Source: Opisthocomus hoazin | Taxonomy: Eukaryota > Chordata > Aves > Opisthocomiformes > Opisthocomidae | Direction of reading: 5' to 3' | DNA: 64,000 nucleotides | Assembly: GCF_030867145.1 (NCBI RefSeq) | Contig: NC_134422.1 | Span: 12,968,531-13,032,530 of the forward strand | Shown: positions 1-14,289 of the stretch, in pieces | Layout: each line of letters opens with the position of its first letter | Numbering within the stretch: the first letter of the stretch is position 1 | Made by a program: the position numbers and the translations under genes | Notes under the pieces: generated by a model | The model's input: the letters and a program-made list of their open reading frames with translations, nothing else | What the model was told of the DNA's origin: nothing | Databases searched by the model: none

Positions 1-2305
1 GTAGTCATTGGCATTAATATAAAACTACTGAGCTATTCACTATGGAGTTGAGGAGTGTTATAAAGTGCCTTTGAATTTAATCTGGATCTCGCATAGAACT
101 GGGCATACTAGTAATGCTCTGCTCTTCTTTGGTGCTTTGCATACTCAGTGCTTCTCATCATTCTTATTTACTTTAACCCCTTGTTTCCTTGTAAATGCAC
201 TTTGGGTGATCCGCACAGTAAAGGGTTATAGATCTGAAGATCTAGGTTAATGAATTTGGGCAACTGAGTCTGTCACAGTTGCAGGAACCTGTAATATATC
301 ATGATTGGTAAATACAAGAAGCTCACATTTGCTGCTGACTTGTTTCAGTGAGCTTTAGGTTGCTGTGTTTGGAGGTGTGCAAGATTCACATTTGCATTTT
401 CATTCACTTTCTTGTTAAGCAGTGGGAGCTGGCTTGATATTCAACCTTCCTTTGCCCCCGGGCAGCAGTACTGGATAACCAACACACTACAGATAACGGC
501 ACGCTGTGCTCCTGTCCCTGGGTTCAGGCTTAATGCTTTCACTACTCGTACCCACGAGCGATGTCAGGGCATCATATGTGATTCTCAACCAAGCAGGACA
601 GGTCTCAGCTCTGCCCAGGACTCATAGCTGGAGGACCACAGGACTACAGGTTTTATACAGATTTTTTATCTTCTGGATGGCAGGAGATCATTCTAATAAT
701 AGGTCTCAGTGGTTAGAGTAGGAGACACTGAGGAAGCTCCGATTCATCACAGCTCCTTGGGAAGCAGATAAACATTGTTATCCTCATTTATAAATGGTGA
801 AACAATGGAAATGGGGAGCTGACTTGCCTGTTCCAGGTCTGGGCTCAGCTGGCCGAAGCTTTTGCTTCCCCAGGCAGAGCCAAGTGTTTTCCCTGTTCGG
901 CCCAGACATATCACCTGCTAAAGGTTCCTTCCTCGCTTGACTTCATTTCCAGTTTCAAATGTCCTGTTTCAGAAACCAGCATCCACGAGCAAAGTCATCA
1001 GTGCTTTGCAAGCATTGCTTGTGCCTTTACCGACGTGTATGTAAGGGACGTGGGAAGGGTAGCCCTTCTCCCCCCACAGACCAAGGGCTGGGGAGTACGG
1101 CTGAGCTGTGTTCGTCCAGCCAAGGCCCAAATGTGCCAGGAAAGTCTTTGCTTTTTTTTGGCTCCAGCTCTCAAAAGTCATTGGAAGAAAAAAAGATTTG
1201 AAGAAAACCCATTTCGAAGGGCTGTGCGTTCTGCCTGGTGCCTTTGCTGAAGCAGAGGGTGCTGTACACAGGACAGCTCTTCGGGGCTCCCATAAGCCGA
1301 ACTGCTCCATGCAACCCCTGTCGCAGCTGCGCCATCCCCAGTCCTTGCCTGACCCTGGTTTTATCTTTGCTCAGAAATATTCTAAATGGCAAAGAGTAAA
1401 ACAAGGGAGGAAAATACTGCTGGCTTGAGGTAGTGAGGGAGAGAGAGGTGATCAGTACACAGACCTCTGTACCTACAGACCAGAAGTAATGAATGGAGGT
1501 AATGCTGGTACTGTGCAAGTCTGCAAAATCAAACCTGCTTCTGAAGTCTGATTAGTGAAGTCTAAATGCTTGTTTTATTTTAGTCACCTAGGCCTAGGTA
1601 CATCCTAGGTACATCCTTCCTGAAGCTCTGGTTGCATTTGAGCATTAAACCCAAACCCACAGCCATCAGTGCAGGTACAAGACAGTGCATCCTTCTTGTG
1701 TTCCCCTTCACCCAGCCGTAACCCACTACCGTGGGAGACGTGGGCTTTGCTGGCTTCTGAAAAGTCCTTTCCAGAGTGTCAGACCGTCCTCTTTCATGGG
1801 CTCCGTGGTAACCGTACTTCATGGCCATCACTGCACCCCAGAAAACCTTGTGGGAAAGGAGGGTCCTGTTATCTAGCTATGTGAGCATATTGCGGGGGAG
1901 GGAGAGGATTATCCTTCAGTGTCACTCATGCAGTCAGATTCAGCAATGATGAGCTGTCTTTGTCCTCCTGAAACCTGCTGTGCTTGACTGAGAAAGCCAA
2001 ATGGGTGTTTTCGTGGATGGTGGTGGAGTTCTCCAAAAGGAACAGATCTTGTACAGGTTACCCAATTCAGGGCCCAGAAATACAACAGCATTTGATTTTG
2101 GTGTTATTCTGTGCCTGGTTTTACATACGCACATGCATGCAAAGAGACAGACCATCTCCCACTGCAAAACACAACTTGCTGCATCTCCTTTGCAGTTCTC
2201 CCCTTTCTTCTGTTTCTGTCCTCCTTGCGAGTTCAACATTTTTTTCCCTCCCCAGAGCAGTTGCCAAAAGAGTAAGCACATCACTGTCTCTCCCTCCTAA
2301 ACTAG
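1..2305 (+). other. ADCY5: ADCY5 intron, 3' part (no exon found)
   Basis: This stretch precedes the first recognisable ADCY5 exon. I searched it for the exon that should code the membrane-to-catalytic linker just before the C2 domain (ending in a Leu-Asp-Phe-Leu-Trp type sequence) and did not find it, so that exon must lie before base 1. The short open frames here show no family resemblance. The only other structure I recognise is an old SINE fragment near 745-855. Confidence 0.8.
745..855 (-). repeat. MIR-type SINE fragment (ancient)
   Basis: The stretch reads as the reverse complement of the conserved MIR core. A TTATCCTCATTTATAAATGG-like stretch is followed by a gap and then GACTTGCC and CCAGGTCT, in the order expected of the core (count-type TTATCCCCATTTTACAGATG, then TGACTTGCCCAAGGTC). 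It is diverged and its ends are not sharp. It lies inside an ADCY5 intron, antisense to the gene. Confidence 0.5.
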
Positions 2306-3915
<1,610 letters not shown>

Positions 3916-4040
3916 GCCTCAATATTGGTCCTGTTGTAGCTGGGGTGATAGGAGCACGCAAACCCCAGTATGACATTTGGGGCAACACGGTGAATGTGGC
4001 CAGCCGAATGGACAGCACCGGCGTGCCTGACAGGATTCAG
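3916..4040 (+). CDS. ADCY5: ADCY5 coding exon: catalytic core of C2a
   Basis: This 125-base exon (phase 1 to 0) starts after CCTTCCAG and ends at CAG|GTGAGG. It codes for [20 protein letters not shown] and the following [19 protein letters not shown] segment. In the 240-residue tail, Asp176 (of QYDIWG) is the adenine-specifying aspartate, and Asn183 and Arg187 (of NVASR) are the ribose- and transition-state-stabilising residues of the C2 half-site. All are intact, so the encoded cyclase should be catalytically competent when paired with C1a. The sequence is almost invariant among ADCY5/6 orthologues. Confidence 0.98.
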
Positions 4041-5512
4041 GTGAGGCGGTCACTGGAAAACTGCATTGCCAGCCCTGTGCCACTTCCAGGTTTTGAAACT
4101 TGAGTAGAATTGGAATTTTGGTTTCATTTTATTCCTTTGTGCCATGCATTTATTTACACAGTACTGGAAAAAAAGCCAGTGGTACCATTAAGTTTTACCT
4201 TTTAGTCTTGACCAACTTTGCAAACTTTGGTCAAAAAACTTGCAGTTTAGTTCTGGCTGGAAGTGTTGAGCTGAGTTTCCTTCCTCGAGTGCCTCGTGGG
4301 CACTACAGGCACAGTCCTGCCGCGACGCTTCCTCACTCATGCTGCCAGCTTTGCTGTTCGGCTACACGCAACTGTGGGTTGCTTTGTTTTCCAAGGGCTC
4401 GATTCAGGTTTGTACTCCTGTAATTCGCTGCTCTGTTCACAATGCCACCTGCGCTGCGCGCCTGGCCCGGCTCCAGGCGTCAGCGGGATGGGAACGTGCA
4501 GCCAGAGAAAGGGGGCCGTTTCGGGGGGTGATGGAAACCGTCTTGTAATCAGACGTCGCCTCGGCCTTCAGACAGGAACCTTCCCAGTGATGCGGTTCCA
4601 CTGCCCTGCTTTCGCTGAGCCACTGTCCACCGGAGCAGGTTGTCATTCCTCGGGGAAGCACTGCAGGGGTGTAAAACTCTTTAGAGTAACTGATGTAAAA
4701 CCCAAGAGGGGGAGCCATGCTGCTGCTTTCCAATTAAGCTGTCAGTTAACTGGGTCAATATCTATCCAACACCCTTTAAACTTTCCTGCAAGACAATCCG
4801 TGAACAATTTTTATTCTAGCTAAGCAAATCAGCAGAGCAATGTTACAGCAACAGGGAGCCAGAAGTGGCAATATTTAACGCCACCTGAAAAAGGGTGAGA
4901 AAATACATTGTCATAAATAGCTCAGGAAATCTGGTATTTAAACTTCTGTTTTCTGCAGCACAAGTGATTATTTTTTAATGGCATCTGCCCAAGGAATTTG
5001 GATGCTGGCTAGATTATTTCACTTGTTCAGTCTTTCTCATTGCCCATTAACTCCTCTTCCACAAAAACAAACTCCTGAATGTCATCTTCTTAATTGCACA
5101 TCCACTGTATCACGTTTAAGCCATTTTTTGAGTACTGTTTAAAAATATTTTTACCCTGTTTTCATGCTGCCACTCCACTGATATAATGAAAGCATCTGAG
5201 TATCTTGAACTGCCAGGTGTGGTTTTAAAAGTGTGACTCATTTCTTTGCTTTTGTCCTGTGACCTCCTCGAAAAACGTGGTTCTCCCCCAGCTGTGTACT
5301 GCGTGTGACTTCAGTCGCTTCTCAGTGTCTGAAGGCTGTGTGTGTTCTGCAGCTTGTGCCAGCCTTTCAGTGATCGATATGCAACAGACAACTTTTACTT
5401 ATAAATGAAATAGTTGCTCCTACTTTGATTTTGTCCATGGATTACTCCAAAAGCAAATGAAATGCCTGTGTGGAATGCCTGACAAGCATCTGCTTACTCG
5501 TTTGTTCCGCAG
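4041..5512 (+). other. ADCY5: ADCY5 last intron
   Basis: Intron of 1,472 bases, GTGAGG to TTCCGCAG. A 175-codon open frame at 4296-4823 crosses it but has no coding resemblance. I see nothing else. Confidence 0.9.
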
Positions 5513-5641
5513 GTAACCACAGACATGTACCAGGTTTTAGCAGCCAACAACTACCAGCTGGAATATCGAGGGGTCATTAAGGTCAAAGGCAAAGGAGAAA
5601 TGACCACCTACTTTCTAAATGAAGGGCCTCCGATCAGTTAG
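5513..5641 (+). CDS. ADCY5: ADCY5 last coding exon and stop codon
   Basis: The exon begins after TTGTTCCGCAG in phase 0 and codes for 42 residues, [20 protein letters not shown] and then [20 protein letters not shown] followed by Ile-Ser and a TAG stop. This is the C-terminal strand pair of C2a with the KVKGKGEM motif found in all transmembrane adenylyl cyclases. The ending closely resembles the mammalian ADCY5 C-terminus. The four exons together give 240 residues in one frame. Confidence 0.97.
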   Translation, partial: VTTDMYQVLAANNYQLEYRGVIKVKGKGEMTTYFLNEGPPIS

Positions 5642-6556
5642 CACCGACTGCGGCGTCGCTCAGGGATGGGACCTGCACTACCCGAGATGGTGAAGCGGAG
5701 AAGAACCACTTTTTGGCAGTGAAGCTGCAAACGCAGCGCAGCTGAAATTTCACACCGTGACTCTCGAGCTGGTGTCAGCAAACTCTTTGGCCACCCACCG
5801 CGAAAGGCGACCAGAAGAAACCACCTGGGAGTTGTTCCTGGCTGAGTGCTAAACCGACCAAAGATGTGTACTACAGAGTTCACAGATCAGACATGAATTT
5901 GGAATTTTTTTTTAAAAAGGCTGCTACCACAGGATGATATAAGAAGCTATTTAAGTATTTATTGATGCAACACAGCATTTACTGGGTTGAAGGAACGTAC
6001 GATTCACTACAGAGCATTCTTTTGGAATGGATTTGCACTCCCATAATGTTTCATCCCATACTGCCAGCTATTTGAGGTGTACCACTGTGCTTTCATGAGC
6101 TGTTTTGAATGGGCTTTCAAAACTGACACCCACTGTTGCAGCACACAAAATGGCCTTTTAGAAGGGCGTCGGTAATGTTCCAGTGTGAAAAGACGTTATA
6201 GCCCTGGCCCCCTCTTTCTCCCTCTTCTACATGGCTAAACGACCGCTCTTCTGCGTGGGGCTGGTGCAGCTGAGGAAGGGGAAGATCGCGACACAGGAAG
6301 GTGGCTCTGCAAGCGTATTTATTGAGAAGTCTTCTGTGCTCTTCTTTGGTATAGATCAGTTTACATGGGAAAGACTAGATGTAAACAAGAGACGCTTTGT
6401 GGGGGGAACTCCCCTGAAATTTGTTGTGGGTTTTTTTGTATTTTTTATTTTGTAATATTGAAAACATGGAGATCTAACAGATATACCAAATTCTATATTT
6501 TGTAAATTATATATAAATCAGAAGGCAGGCCATCCACACCAAGGTGTGGTGGGAGG

Positions 6557-6564
6557 TGTATATA
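6557..6564 (+). promoter_or_regulatory. Pumilio-type element in the ADCY5 3' UTR
   Basis: TGTATATA matches the Pumilio recognition element TGTANATA. It lies in the plus-strand 3' UTR, so it would be present in the mRNA. A single eight-base match in AT-rich sequence can arise by chance; binding is not shown. Confidence 0.3.
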
Positions 6565-7403
6565 ACCTGTAGACTTTTGTGTAATGTTTTTTGTGCACGA
6601 TACGCTGAACACAGACTTGGCAGTTTTCAGATTATCATTATACAATCAACCAACAACAAACAGGTGAGTTTCCAGGCTGAATCCGATGCATTCTAAAATG
6701 AAAATCCAGAAAAATCTACAACCCCAAAGAAGAGGAAAAACCAAACCGCAGTAGTCACACAGTTGTTCCATGCAGCATTCGAGCAGAGTGTGGCGTCTTA
6801 ACAAATGGAAACAGGATCTTTGAGTTGTAGCTACTGACGCGGTATCAAACATGTTAAAAAGAGCTCTAAGCAAAGCTTCTAACTAACTCTAACAGGAGCT
6901 CTTATAAGAAGAGGAAAAAAAAAAGCTCGTTTGAACTTTTCTTTAAAAAAAATCATTTTTCATAGACGGTCTTAATAGAATCCTGCTGATATGAGAGTTT
7001 CTGATACTGTAACTGCCATTCGACATTACGAGGAACCATGTACTGCAGCAGTGAGTTGACTTTCCTGTAGTTGGCACTTTTTAAAGAGTCACAGATTTTC
7101 AATTTTCAGGAATTAGGTGATCTTCAAAAAAGGTTATGATGGCAAGCATGTGTATGAGGTGGTCGACCTTAAAATACAGTGCCATTGACATTGTGTTGGA
7201 TATCTTTATCACTAGTGGGGGGTTTATGAATAGTTCACTGTTATCATTTATGTACCTTTTTTAACTATTAAAGAAAAATCCCTTGATATTTTATTAAAAA
7301 AGAAAATAATTTTAAAAAAGCTATATTTTTTATATTCTATGAGGGGAGAGTTTTGATATTGAATTTGGCTAGCACTAAAAATGACTCCAATCTTTTGACA
7401 CTT

Positions 7404-7409
7404 AATAAA
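7404..7409 (+). terminator. ADCY5: ADCY5 poly(A) signal
   Basis: Canonical AATAAA in CTTAATAAAG, followed within 10-30 bases by TTCTTTTCCACTCTTCTC, a U-rich downstream element. It is the best candidate for the ADCY5 cleavage signal. The earlier ATTAAA at 7267-7272 is an alternative. Confidence 0.6.
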
Positions 7410-8185
7410 GTTCTTTTCCACTCTTCTCAGGGCAGAATTATTGTAGTACTAACAGCTTAATGATTGCACTATGGTGGTGGTGATTTATTGTTTCCTACTC
7501 AACAACGAGAATAAGCGATAATCCATGGGCCTGTCTCGATTAATTTGCCATATTGCTAAGCACAACCCGAGCATTAAGCCATTTAAACGTGAGCTTAAAT
7601 GGCCTCGCCCCTTTCCTTCCCCCTTCCACTAGGAAACATCTCTGAAAAGTATAGTATATTGACTTCTGTAAAACTGCCAAGTCTGCCCTTGTACTATACT
7701 TTTGCTCCTTCACATCTTCCCTGATTTGCAAAATACTTCAGTTGCATCACGCTGTTACGCCTTTCTTCCCCGCCTCCACCTTCCACCCCTTCGACCCCCT
7801 CGCTGAGGTTCATCGCCTTCATGCCGTACACGCGGTTTTTAGGTTTGCGTTCTGCTCTACGAAAGTCTGCAGTCATCTTAACTTTTGATTCATCTTATGA
7901 AGTTGTGTTGTCGATGAAATTTCAAGTCCCCGGTATCTCTAGCTGTGATTGTTGACAGTGTGTCATGATCATTTCAAGGGGTATTCACACACTCTTTACT
8001 CTGGATCTTGCAAAAATGGATACAGTTATGATTTCCCATGGAAATTGAAATCTATTTAAGTAATTTAACTATATTAAACACTGTTTCACTGGTAAAGTGT
8101 CTCTGTTTTATTTTAGCTGCATCTGCCTCATGCAGAGATCAGGCGTGAGGAGATGCTGACTGTGCAGAGAGAAGCATCCCGCTCC

Positions 8186-8340
8186 TGCCTGGCGAGGGCC
8201 GCGCGGAGCCCCCGGCACGCCGCAGTGCCCACCCACAGAGCCTCGCGGGCTCGGGCGCCCAGCGAGCTGCCCTCGGCCCCTCTCGCGCTCCCGCCTGCCT
8301 TGAAACGCTCCTCTCGGGAGAGCCGACACGGCCTCCTTGC
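8186..8340. promoter_or_regulatory. Small CpG-dense patch
   Basis: About 155 bases with many CG dinucleotides (GGGCCGCGCGGAG, CACGCCGCAG, CTCGCGGGCTCGGGCGCCC and others) in otherwise AT-rich DNA, about 0.75 kb after the ADCY5 poly(A) signal. I recognise no gene start. It is shorter than the usual 200-base CpG-island limit. Confidence 0.45.
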
Positions 8341-9099
8341 TGCACTGTGGTTAAATAAGTGGGTGGAACTGAAGAGCTTAAAAAAGAATTAATTTTTTTT
8401 CTGTTCTATTTAAAAAGAAAATGTGTGTATTTTACAAAGTACATCACCTTTGCCAAAGAATTCCCCAGGTACCTCGGCACTTGTCCTCTCGAGGACACCT
8501 GGAAGGAGGCAGCGGGGCTGGCAACATTTTCAATCTTTATCAATAAAAGTAAATGCTACACATAACTGCAGCAATTAACAGAAGCCTGAAGTGTAAGTGA
8601 GAAACAAAAAGCTCCAGCTTTAAAGTGACCTACTCAGTTCAGGAGTCATTACACAGGCAGCAAAAAACTGAATGCCTTACGATCTGTTATTTGTTAGGAG
8701 GGATTTTGTAAGCGTGCTGAGAACACACCTGCATTCAGCAAAAGCCATGAAGTGGTTAAAATACCAGTCTTTAGGACAGATGGGGAAAAACTATTTAATA
8801 CTTTCGATGTTCTCCTACATAACCATACAAAGAGGAGTTCTATCTGATATAGGTGGTTTCTGCAGCCGTCTGGAGAAGGGTGCTCCCCAGGGGAGGGAAG
8901 CCAGTAGCCGCCAGCGCTGCGCCCTCTCATTTACATTGCTGTACACGCTGACTGGCTGAACTATCTTCCCTAAAAGCATCTTTTTTCCCATCCAGAAAGC
9001 ATCTTCGTTAATTTTCAGGTGTTTAGCCACGCCTCCCCTACACAAAGCGGGCTACAGTGAGTACCTGCCTGCACGTAATAAAACGATACATTTGGGCCG

Positions 9100-10750
9100 C
9101 GCCGTATTTCTCACGTGTGTCCCCTGCGCTGCCAATATCCCTGGCCTCGCTGTCTGCGGGTGACACAACACGCACGGACAAACACCTGGCCAAAAACTAC
9201 GCCCAGAGGCAAATATTTCCATTCTGCTCACCTCCCCGCCCGGCCGCTCCTCGGGGCACGGTCACTCTAGTGGGAAGTTTGGGGGCTGGCAGGCAGAGAC
9301 AGCCTGGGACGCAGCCTGAAGAAGCGCAGGTCGGCTGGTTCAAGCTGAAGAACCCAGTTTCCAGCCTCTCGCCCCTCTCCTCCCCAGGCACGTCAGCCGC
9401 AGGAGCCAGAAGCCCCCGGGCTGGGCCGGCACCGTGTGAGCGAAAAGCCCCACAGAACAACCACAGCGAGCGAGCTTCCCCTGCCAGCAGCGGCTCCGCA
9501 GCTCTCGGCTTGAAACACGGAATCTGAGATGCGAATGGCCGCTGTCATCTGCTGACAGCAGACCTGCGTAGCCGCCGCCTGGCGATGTCACCACTGCCAC
9601 GGGATCAGGCTGCGAGGGACAGAGGTACGCGCACAAAACCCGCTTCGGTCGCAGGGAGGGGAGCGCTTCACAGCCCGAAGGCAGCCATGCCGATCGTACA
9701 CCAGCTACCAAATGCAGCTTATAGGTAAGCAGAGTTAGTGTCATCCCAGGTACGTGTGTCATCACCACCGCGGCAGCACGGCAGGCAGCGGTGCCACAGA
9801 CCAACCCCACAGCACGCACACCGCTGCTGCTCCTCACCGCCACCGCGCCCTGGAAAGCCCCCATGAGGCGGCCTCCCCTCCCTGGGGCAAACTTCACGCT
9901 GTTCTGTACCGGTACCTGGCCTGGCACCGCGTGCCTCGCGTCCCACCGAGCCCAGGACGAAGCGTGGCCAGCAGCACTCCTGCGCCATGGGGACAGTGGC
10001 TTCAATCCTTTCTTTAGCGAGGGGGTGAGAGCCGAGGACGTCCCACTCTCGTCTCTCGAGTATGCCTGGCGCGCTCCTGCCCTCCCAGTGGCTGCTGCCG
10101 TTCGGCCTGGAAGCTCTGCTCCACGGGGGTCAGTGGGCTAACGCACAGCGTCACTCCATGGCCCCGGCCCGAGCTGAGCCAGACGCCCGGTTGGGGGCTC
10201 TGCAAGCTGTACCGGAGCCAGGTACCCGCACGGAGCCAGGGCAGCCCCCCAAACGTACCTCAAACCTTCCGAACCCACGCTTGTCACCTACGTGTCTCGG
10301 GAAGCTTTGCCTCCGAGGAAGAAAGAAACCTTACCCAGGAAAACGAGGACTCCACCAGTGCCCCTCGAGGTCTGAACAATGTTGGACAGCAAACGGCGGT
10401 GCACCAAGGGACAAACGCGCTCTGTGAAGTCCACTGGCAAACACTTTGATCACTAGAACTGATGAACCACAGTTCTGTTAAGAAAAGGAAACTGGTACAG
10501 ACACTGGGAGATCATTTGGCCTTCCCGAGGCAAACAGGTACCTGGAACGTCTGACCGGCCTCGACTGGCACTGCGCAGGCAGCCGGATGCTCCGGGCCTC
10601 CTGAGGCTCTGGCGAGGGATGAGCTGCGCTCACCAGCGGCACAGGGCTGCGGCCGCCGCTGGAGCGACGCCCTGCTGCTCCCGCTCCTTCATCACACCCA
10701 TCCGGGGAAACCCCTCCTGCCGCACAGCCCTTTGCACTCACGCCACTCAG
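9100..10750. promoter_or_regulatory. Orphan CpG-rich region between two gene 3' ends
   Basis: About 1.6 kb is clearly GC-richer than its surroundings, with many CG dinucleotides and several overlapping long open frames on both strands; the longest is 221 codons, minus strand, 9,340-10,005. The frames have alanine/arginine/proline/glycine-rich translations of no known family, as expected when few stop codons occur by chance. It could be an unannotated promoter, an enhancer, or simply GC-rich DNA. There is no direct evidence of transcription. Confidence 0.45.
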
Positions 10751-13700
10751 GAAGCTTTTTTGCAAGCTGTAACACGTATCGAGAACGCTCAATATTCTGA
10801 CAAGAAGCTGATCCAAACAGCATGTGTTGAGTGTAAATGTTAACAGGTTTCTTTTTTCCAGTACAAACCATGAAAGCAAAAACCCAGTCATTTCACAGTA
10901 CCTGCGATGGCAATGGGGAATGAAAGGCAGGAGGCTGAACGCTGATATCCCTGAACAGGCGTTCCTCAGTCCTTGGATACAGAGACTACCAATTTATCAA
11001 AGAATCTGCCGTGAACGTTAAGTAATCATGATGTCTGCAGAGGAAACCAGTTTCCATCACCTTCTAGTTCTCTGCTAGCTTTGACACAGCTGAAAATCAA
11101 TCCAAGTAACACACACACATTCCCTCACAGAAGGCTGCATTCTTTTCTACGCATCTCTCACCCTCTCTCTCTCCAGACATATTCTTATGTATCTTACACA
11201 CATATGTGTGCATCAGTCTTCTGCGAAGCCGTGCGAAAGGAGAAGGGGCCTACACATTTTCCAGGGTCTGAGAAGTTATTTCCTAGCAAAATCTGACAAT
11301 TCACAAATGAGACACGTTCTATCCTCAGCAATTGGCTCACACATCGAACACATGAGAGCAGACCACTACAAAAACACTCAGCTATTAAAGAGAAACACGC
11401 AAGGAAGAAGGTGATTACATCTCTAGAAGCTCAAGCAGGGGACTCCGAGGCAATCAAACCTCCAGCAGCATTACACATCCACCCTGTGGCAGTCAGTCAA
11501 ACTTTTGCCCATCCCTTCCTGAAAGTGAATGCAACCAGTGACACTTCATTCCGAGAAAAACACCGTACTGAGGGTGTTGCGTGGGCCCCCTCCAGCCCCG
11601 CAGAGGGCTTACTGCACAAACACAGCATGAAGCGGGCTCCGCTGCTACTAGACCCCACAGAAACATCCAGCAACTGTGAATGTTCTCGTGCCTTTCCAAC
11701 TAAAATAACGCATGTTGTCAAGAGAGTGGTCATCTTTCCTAAATTCATCTTCCTAACTCTGGTAACTTAAGTATCTGCTGAAATCAGCAGGGAAGCACCT
11801 ACTGTTTCTCTGAATGCTGAGTTTGTACACGCAAATGGGAAATCCAGGGAATTTTCAGTAGATTTTCACCTCCACCTTGGCCTGGTGCGTGTCATTTCTC
11901 ATCTCACACAATTTCAGCAAGTTCTAATATTATAGTCAAACTGAAGTCACATACTCAAAAGCCACGTTTTTAACACCTTGTAGTATCAGGTAATGAAGAA
12001 CAGTCACGCTCATTAACTTTTCACTGTGAAATGCCATTTTTATAAGTGCCGTAAAAACAAGCAAACAAAACCCCAACTGTCTTCTGTAACACTGACAGTT
12101 GCATTTGTTCATTATACCTGCTAATCAGCAATTAGTTTAATGCCAGTATAACTGGAATGGAATAAAGGCTCCAGATGCTAAGACAAAGGCAGTTTTCATT
12201 CTCTAAAAATGCATCTTTAGGAACAGCAGGAAGGGAAGGAGTCTCAGAGGAAACCGGATTCCCTGCCAACACACAAACAGACGAAATGATGCAACAGGAA
12301 ATTCTCCACGCGCACAACAGCCGAGTTAAACACTACGCAGTACTTCAGGCACTCAACACAGCTTCTCCGCCTATCAAGGGAGGCGAGGTGAAAAGACAGG
12401 TATAGGACTCTTCTAGACTTTACAAACAAGATAAAACCTGGTTTTACACTTAAAACACGAATACCTATATTGTGCAATCATTGACTTAAAATGGTAGAGG
12501 ATGACTTTTCACCTTTTCTGGTGTCCAGAGTCCAGAAAGGTGCCCTGCATGCTGGTACAAGCAAACTTTTCACTGCTAAACAAAGGCTGCTTTCTGTTCT
12601 TCTGGATTTTAAAAATATTCACAGTGTAAACATTTCCTAAAATTCTTGTACTCTTCAACCCAGTCCTCCTCCATCTTTTCCCCATCTTCTGGATTCCCAC
12701 ACCAAAAGCAGACCCCGTTCATGAATGCATTCTTCTCCTCTGTCTCAAAGTGGGGAGGGAACGGAATTAACGGCGAAGCCCCTCACCTCCAACACCAGTC
12801 TCTGAGCCAGCGCACCAAGGTATTTTCAAGGTCTTGATCTCAGACGCCAGCCCGAGAAACACACTATGAATAATACAACACACATGGCTCCCGCTCACTT
12901 GGGATTACAGTTTCATTCTCTAACTCTTCTTGGTTGTATTGCACATCATTTTCCTGACTAATACCACCTACTTAAAAAGAAAAGAAAATATCTACCTCCT
13001 TCTTGGTCATAATCTGACACTAAATAACTTGCTGAAATACGCAGCATTTTGGTACAAAGTGCCCAAAGAAATTTGCCCTGAGCAACACTTCACAGCACAG
13101 CAAAGCTCTGCCAGTCCCCAAACCCAACACCGCAAGCAGCACGGCAACCTCCCTGCCACTAAAGCTTGCTTTTTTCTGGTTTTTTTTTTCCACCCCAGCC
13201 TTTCAGTGAATGCTTACAGTATTCCAGGTCACATATAAAAAAAAAAATCTGTCTATATCTACCTATTTGCACAGTATGAAACATCATAAATAATGGTCAC
13301 ATAATTGTAAGAAGCCCCCAGCATAACAGACGGCGGTACTATATGGTTGCTATTCTATTTTCTAAGTGTTTGGGGTTTGCTGCTTGAGTGACAACCTGCA
13401 GGCGTACACAGCGGTTCTCTCAGACACAAGTCTAGATCTAGGAGGTTCCACCGCAGCACAAAAGCACCCAACCCATAAAGCCGGAAGAATGAACAAAATC
13501 CCTGGTCTTTTCTTGTTTAAGCTAATCAGACTGATTTATTATTTTCCTGTCACCACTTGTTTATCTCAGGTTTGAGCTAATTACTCATCCATTTCTAAAA
13601 GCGTATAAAAAGCAGCACAGCAGTCCAACAAGAACAAGTGACTCCATTTACTCACCAATCCCTTTCCTTTCAACCTTTGCGGAGTTCAAACAGAGGAAGT

Positions 13701-14243
13701 GTGTAAAAACCCTGTGTTAAGTGGCAGAACTTTCTGAATAATTACTAAAAAGAAACCCTGTCCACACAGATCACTTTCAAAGGATAATGAAAAGGAAATA
13801 AAAAATGCAAGAATGTTAAAGTATTTATACCACTAGACAGAAGGCCACAGGTGCCATAAAGCTGATGCCCAGAAACAGAGTTTCCAGGTTACATTTTAAT
13901 TAAGAAAACATTCACATACATATCAATGTGAAACAAAACATTCCAAAATTTAATATCTTACATATTCCAAACCTAGTTTGCTAATATGCAATAGCATTAT
14001 TATTATTCATTTAGCCTATCCCCTACTGCCTCACAAAGGCAAAACTGATTTTGGAAGTGAATAGCTTGTATGATACGCAGAAGACATACTCTGTACATTC
14101 CTTCCATCAACAGACTTTCGAATGAAGCTTTTTTGTGTCACCAGTCAAATTCCCCAATCCTGGTGTCCCTACATGCATTTTACTGCATGGATATGATCCA
14201 TTTTCCTCCTCTAGTCCCACTGTCTTTTGTGTCCTCCTTCTTC

Positions 14244-14264
14244 AAAAAAAAAAAAAAAAAAAAA
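14244..14264 (+). repeat. Poly(A) run, 21 bases
   Basis: An unbroken run of 21 A on the plus strand (T on the SEC22A strand), just beyond the likely SEC22A poly(A) site. No target-site duplication or SINE body is visible to its left, so I do not call it a retroposon tail. Confidence 0.9.
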
Positions 14265-14289
14265 GCTTACCTATCAAGTGAAAAATGTT

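Larger units (their letters stand above)
5642..7430 (+). other. ADCY5: ADCY5 3' untranslated region (inferred)
   Basis: After the TAG the sequence soon becomes AT-rich, with many T and A runs, as is usual for a long vertebrate 3' UTR. The downstream limit is set by the AATAAA at 7404-7409, which is followed by a T-rich segment. An ATTAAA at 7267-7272 could give a slightly shorter form. The length, about 1.8 kb, is an inference; no transcript evidence is available here. Confidence 0.6.

Noticed and set aside
4296-4823. A 175-codon plus-strand frame in the last ADCY5 intron
   Set aside because: It lies wholly between the CAG|GTGAGG donor and TTCCGCAG acceptor of ADCY5 and resembles no protein.
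9340-10005. A 221-codon minus-strand open frame between ADCY5 and SEC22A
   Set aside because: No recognisable domain and other overlapping frames in the same DNA; kept as a reason to examine the CpG-rich block, not as a gene.
14244-14264. Poly(A) run as the tail of a processed pseudogene
   Set aside because: No coding or SINE-like body and no flanking duplication could be seen next to it.
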